From Bdellovibrionaceae bacterium UBA5009 (GTDB lineage Bacteria > Bdellovibrionota > Bdellovibrionia > Bdellovibrionales > Bdellovibrionaceae): a DNA stretch of 7,787 nt. The notes beneath the pieces are model-generated. The model was given only the letters and a program-made list of their open reading frames with translations. It had not been told where the DNA came from and did no database searches. The stretch is from positions 10,555 through 18,341 of the forward strand of contig DGYJ01000023.1 of assembly GCA_002396665.1 (NCBI GenBank), read 5' to 3'. This document shows, in pieces, positions 5,584 through 7,787 of the stretch. Numbering within the stretch: position 1 is the stretch's first letter; each line of letters opens with the position of its first letter. The translations under genes were made by a program, and so were the position numbers.

Positions 5584-6297
5584 ATGCTACCAAAATCAAA
5601 GAATTTTTTTAAGGCTGTTAGTGATCTCGACAAAAAGAAAAATCTTTTTGTCGAGATGGTGAAGCAGCCGCCATTGTTTCTTTGCAAGGCGAAAAATCAA
5701 AATATTTTTTATCTTGAGTTCGTCCGTATCGACGGTCTTCAAAAAATGACTTTGAAGGCCCCAACAAAAGCCACACAAATAAAATTGCTTTCCGATCCCG
5801 AAGTGAACATTCAAGAAATACCCGTTGAAGTGATTGCCCAATTTGACTTACTCGACGAAAAGTATTTTTTTATTGCAGACACAATCCGAATTGGGAACAG
5901 ATTTAAATTTTTAATCAAAAGTGATTTCTTTCTATTGCAGCGACGTCAAAACTTTAGAATGAAAATCCCCTCTGACTTTAAATCTTCTGCGACTATTCTT
6001 CATAGCGAAGAGGGCTTGATGGGCGCTGACAGTGTCGACCTGAGTGCCCGTGGCTGCCGCTTGATGGTCGCAGATGTGAAACCTACATTTAAAATTGGCG
6101 ATCCATTTGAAGTGACATTATCATTTCCCAAACGAAGAAATTTAAAAATTCCCTGCTACCTTCGACATCAAGTTAAAAGAGCAAATGGATTAGAGTTAGG
6201 TTTTGAATTTCACAAACCATCCCCTGAAATCGAAAAAGATCTTTTCGGCGTTATGATGGAAATTTACAGGGACTATCTTTCAAAAATGAAAGATTAG
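5584..6297 (+). CDS. PilZ-domain c-di-GMP-binding protein, YcgR-like layout
   Basis: This 237-residue cytoplasmic protein should sense cyclic di-GMP. The C-terminal PilZ domain (about 118-232) has both signature elements: QRRQNFR with R121 and R125 (RxxxR), and DLSARG with D152, S154 and G157 (D/NxSxxG). Residues 30-115 form a beta-rich region (FYLEFVRIDGLQKMTLKAP, EVIAQFDLLDEKYFFI) consistent with the YcgR-type N-terminal PilZN domain. In YcgR this domain pair changes contacts on c-di-GMP binding to slow flagellar motors; other family members act on different targets. The ATG is 2 nt after the protease stop with no clear ribosome site of its own, so translation is probably coupled. M25 (ATG at 5656) is an alternative start and lies exactly at the base of a large perfect hairpin that otherwise falls inside the coding sequence. 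The partner is unknown; shared transcription with a secreted protease suggests c-di-GMP-linked control of secretion, motility or attack. Confidence 0.88.
   Translation: MLPKSKNFFKAVSDLDKKKNLFVEMVKQPPLFLCKAKNQNIFYLEFVRIDGLQKMTLKAPTKATQIKLLSDPEVNIQEIPVEVIAQFDLLDEKYFFIADTIRIGNRFKFLIKSDFFLLQRRQNFRMKIPSDFKSSATILHSEEGLMGADSVDLSARGCRLMVADVKPTFKIGDPFEVTLSFPKRRNLKIPCYLRHQVKRANGLELGFEFHKPSPEIEKDLFGVMMEIYRDYLSKMKD
5624..5657 (+). repeat. Perfect 15-bp stem, 4-nt loop hairpin inside the start of the PilZ gene
   Basis: The left arm ATCTCGACAAAAAGA (5624-5638), loop AAAA (5639-5642) and right arm (5643-5657) form a stem without mismatch. The right arm is the exact reverse complement of the left. It spans codons 14-25 (Asp14 to Met25). 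The A/T-rich part is next to the loop and no T-run follows outside, so it is not a standard intrinsic terminator. A chance origin is improbable: a given 15-bp match is about 1 in 10^9, so about 1 in 10^5 for the whole window before AT bias. Confidence 0.85.
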
Positions 6298-6298
6298 T

Positions 6299-7435
6299 TT
6301 AAAAAAAACCTATCCCAAAAGTGAACAGGCCACAGGCCAATAAAACTTGCCACGACTTTAACTTCCATTTAAAAACTAAAAACAAAGCCAGCAGAATTGA
6401 AATGACAGACGTCAGGGATTTGGACTGATGGGCAAATGTTTGCACGCAAACCACAAACAGTGCCGCCAAAATAAAAGATATTGCTCCCTTCACAAAATCC
6501 TGAATCCAAGTCATTTTTGACATACGACTCATGAAAACTGGAAACCATGTTTGCATATGAAAAAAACTTGGTAAAAACACTCCGACTGTGGCTGCTGTTG
6601 CCCCGGCCAATCCATTCAATCTGTAGCCAATCCATGTCGTCGTCATCAGAACAGGCCCAGGGGTCATCTGACCAAAAGCTACGGCATCAAAAAATTCATC
6701 TGAAGACAACCAATGAAGCTGCTGGACAAAATCTTTTTCAAAAATTGGAATCATGGCCAAGCCAGAGCCAAACACAAGGGCTCCGGCCTTAAAGCAAATC
6801 CAAAATAGTTTTTGATTTTTTTCAAATGCATCCATGGATTGCAACGCTAATCCGCCGCCTGACAAAATCGGTGTGATTAGCGCAAAAGAATTTAATTTGT
6901 TTTTCAAGAAAAAATTCTTTTTCCACAGAACCATGCAAAATCCAGAAAACAAAATCCAGAATGGTTCTGGCCCCAAATGGAAATAAAAAATAAATGTTCC
7001 TAAAACAAAAATAATCCAAAACGACACTAATCTTAACGACGGTCTGGCCAATTGATACAAAGAGTACGCGATCAAAGCCAAAGCCCCGCCTTGAAGCCCA
7101 GTGAAAAAACTTTGAAACCAAGTCGCTGATCGAAACTGCGTGTAGTATTCTCCGAGCACGATCATAATCAAAAATGTTGGCAAGATAAGTCCCAGAGCCG
7201 CGAGTGTGCCACCAAGGACTCCGCCCTTTTTTCTTCCTAAATACGTCGCGGTACTTAATGCCAATGCTCCAGGCAAAGCTTTAATCAAAGCCAAGGCTTG
7301 TTCAAATTCGGCCTGGGTGACCCATTTGCGATCTTCAACCAGATCTTTTTGCATCATTGAAACAAGAGCTAATGGACCACCAAAGCCCAATACCCCTAAT
7401 TTTAAAAAATAGCCAAAAAGTTTTAAATTTTCCAA
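6299..7435 (-). CDS. chrA: ChrA-type chromate ion transporter (CHR family, two-domain form)
   Basis: This 378-residue inner-membrane protein has the duplicated CHR architecture. The first half is about 5-170 (KLGVLGFGGPLALVSMMQKD, ALIKALPGALALSTATYLG, GGVLGGTLAALGLILPTF). The second is about 212-378 (CFKAGALVFGSGLAMIPIF, VAFGQMTPGPVLMTTTWIGY, GLAGATAATVGVFLPSFF). About ten hydrophobic segments are visible. Characterised members export chromate, giving resistance; many homologues have unknown substrates. In the first half the usual PGP motif is PGA (55-57), while the second half keeps PGP (259-261). The start is TTG at 7435, directly after and in frame with the upstream TAA; the first internal Met (27) would remove the conserved first segment. 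No good ribosome site is seen, so reinitiation after the upstream gene is likely. The stop is 1 bp from the convergent PilZ stop. No chrB or other metal-resistance gene is visible. Confidence 0.9.
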   Translation of the reverse strand: MENLKLFGYFLKLGVLGFGGPLALVSMMQKDLVEDRKWVTQAEFEQALALIKALPGALALSTATYLGRKKGGVLGGTLAALGLILPTFLIMIVLGEYYTQFRSATWFQSFFTGLQGGALALIAYSLYQLARPSLRLVSFWIIFVLGTFIFYFHLGPEPFWILFSGFCMVLWKKNFFLKNKLNSFALITPILSGGGLALQSMDAFEKNQKLFWICFKAGALVFGSGLAMIPIFEKDFVQQLHWLSSDEFFDAVAFGQMTPGPVLMTTTWIGYRLNGLAGATAATVGVFLPSFFHMQTWFPVFMSRMSKMTWIQDFVKGAISFILAALFVVCVQTFAHQSKSLTSVISILLALFLVFKWKLKSWQVLLACGLFTFGIGFF

Positions 7436-7787
7436 TTACTGTCCGGGCTCTAAAGGATCGGCAGCTTTATTTTTAAGTCTTCGAAAGGCCTCATCAATAT
7501 CTTCATTCGTAAGACCAGGGCCCGAGTTTGCACTTGCATTCGAATTTAAATTTGAACTTGTCGAATTTGTTTTTTTCTTTGCATCTTCTTTTTCTTTTTT
7601 TAACTCTTCATACTTTTTACTATAGGCACGATGCTCTTGATTAAATTCACTTGTTTTTTCACGTGCGTAATCATCAAAATTTTTTCTTTGGTCACGCATA
7701 TCAGATTCGAAAGAATCTCTTTTCTCTCGCTGTCCTGCGAAAAAGTCTTTTCGCTTAGCTTCGATATCACTATAAAATTCACGTCGG
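7436..7787 (-). CDS. C-terminal part of a charged helical protein with 11-residue repeats (5' end outside window)
   Basis: The frame stays open to the right edge, so an internal ATG at 7699 is not the true start; at least 116 residues are visible. The first 66 complete residues are six consecutive 11-residue units rich in Lys, Arg, Glu and Asp, with an aromatic residue at position 3 of every unit. Then comes a low-complexity Ser/Asn/Ala linker (NSTSSNLNSNASANSG), then a short C-terminal acidic/basic helix (NEDIDEAFRRLKNKA) ending in DPLEPGQ. Eleven-residue periodicity suggests a long straight helix, either a right-handed coiled coil or a surface-binding amphipathic helix. No family is recognised. 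The TAA is immediately followed by the in-frame TTG of the ChrA gene, so the two are probably one transcript. Whether the protein has a signal peptide or membrane anchor cannot be seen here. Confidence 0.7.
   Translation of the reverse strand, partial: RREFYSDIEAKRKDFFAGQREKRDSFESDMRDQRKNFDDYAREKTSEFNQEHRAYSKKYEELKKEKEDAKKKTNSTSSNLNSNASANSGPGLTNEDIDEAFRRLKNKAADPLEPGQ
7586..7783 (-). repeat. Six tandem 33-nt units coding for 11-residue (hendecad) repeats
   Basis: Consecutive units read on the minus strand are 7783-7751, 7750-7718, 7717-7685, 7684-7652, 7651-7619 and 7618-7586. They begin REF, KDF, DSF, KNF, SEF and KKY. The aromatic residue always falls at position 3, and hydrophobic residues often occur at 6 or 7 (I, M, Y/A, L). 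The DNA copies are diverged, so the repeat is kept at protein level. It may continue beyond the window edge. Confidence 0.75.

Noticed and set aside
5639..5657. Reading the PilZ hairpin as an intrinsic terminator
   Set aside because: The T-run is inside the stem next to the loop, not after the stem, and the downstream sequence is GGTGAAGC.
7539..7556. Near-palindrome TTCGAATTTAAATTTGAA
   Set aside because: It lies in the low-complexity Asn/Ser linker coding region, is AT-rich and has a mismatch; compositional origin is likely.
1..7787. tRNA, rRNA, CRISPR array, transposase or phage integration signs
   Set aside because: None is visible: no cloverleaf-like or spaced direct repeats, no terminal repeats, and the genes read as a compact ordinary chromosomal segment.

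Overview
The window looks like a piece of a low-GC (about 40% by eye) Gram-negative chromosome. The best lineage guess is Bdellovibrionota (Bdellovibrio/Bacteriovorax relatives). Four things suggest this: small secreted proteins with no recognised family, a cysteine-rich secreted HExxH protein, a PilZ c-di-GMP receptor, and very tight gene packing. The assignment is inference, because no rRNA or other phylogenetic marker is present. There is no tRNA, rRNA, CRISPR array, transposase or insertion sequence.

Layout, left to right. (1) The 3' end of an outer-membrane-barrel-like gene (+, to 521) meets a convergent gene (-, 518-1735). That gene encodes a secreted protein whose C-terminal part carries the Cys/His/Asp pattern of bacterial protein-glutaminases. 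(2) Upstream of it, on the same strand, are an RlmM-type 23S rRNA 2'-O-methyltransferase (1867-2877, TTG start) and a 95-residue orphan protein (2855-3142) that overlaps the methyltransferase start. (3) Divergent from these, a small secreted six-cysteine protein (3343-3828, +) runs into a convergent MarR-family regulator (3808-4335, -). (4) A 235-bp divergent control region (4336-4570) holds a perfect 19-bp palindrome flanked by possible -10 boxes for both directions. It lies between marR and a two-gene operon: a secreted HExxH metalloprotease-like protein (4571-5581) and a PilZ protein (5584-6297), separated by 2 bp. (5) A convergent ChrA-type transporter (6299-7435, -) follows. It starts at a TTG placed directly after, and in frame with, the stop codon of a charged helical protein. 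That upstream gene runs off the right edge and contains at least six consecutive 11-residue repeats.

The best-supported regulatory hypothesis is that the MarR protein binds the 4455-4473 palindrome and controls both itself and the protease-PilZ operon. The operon itself carries three perfect inverted repeats: near the 5' end of the mRNA, at the protease/PilZ junction, and a 15-bp stem with a 4-nt loop inside the first 25 codons of the PilZ gene. That last hairpin is the least expected DNA structure in the window. The operon would couple a secreted hydrolase to a c-di-GMP sensor under a ligand-responsive repressor. This is inferred from gene order and motifs only.
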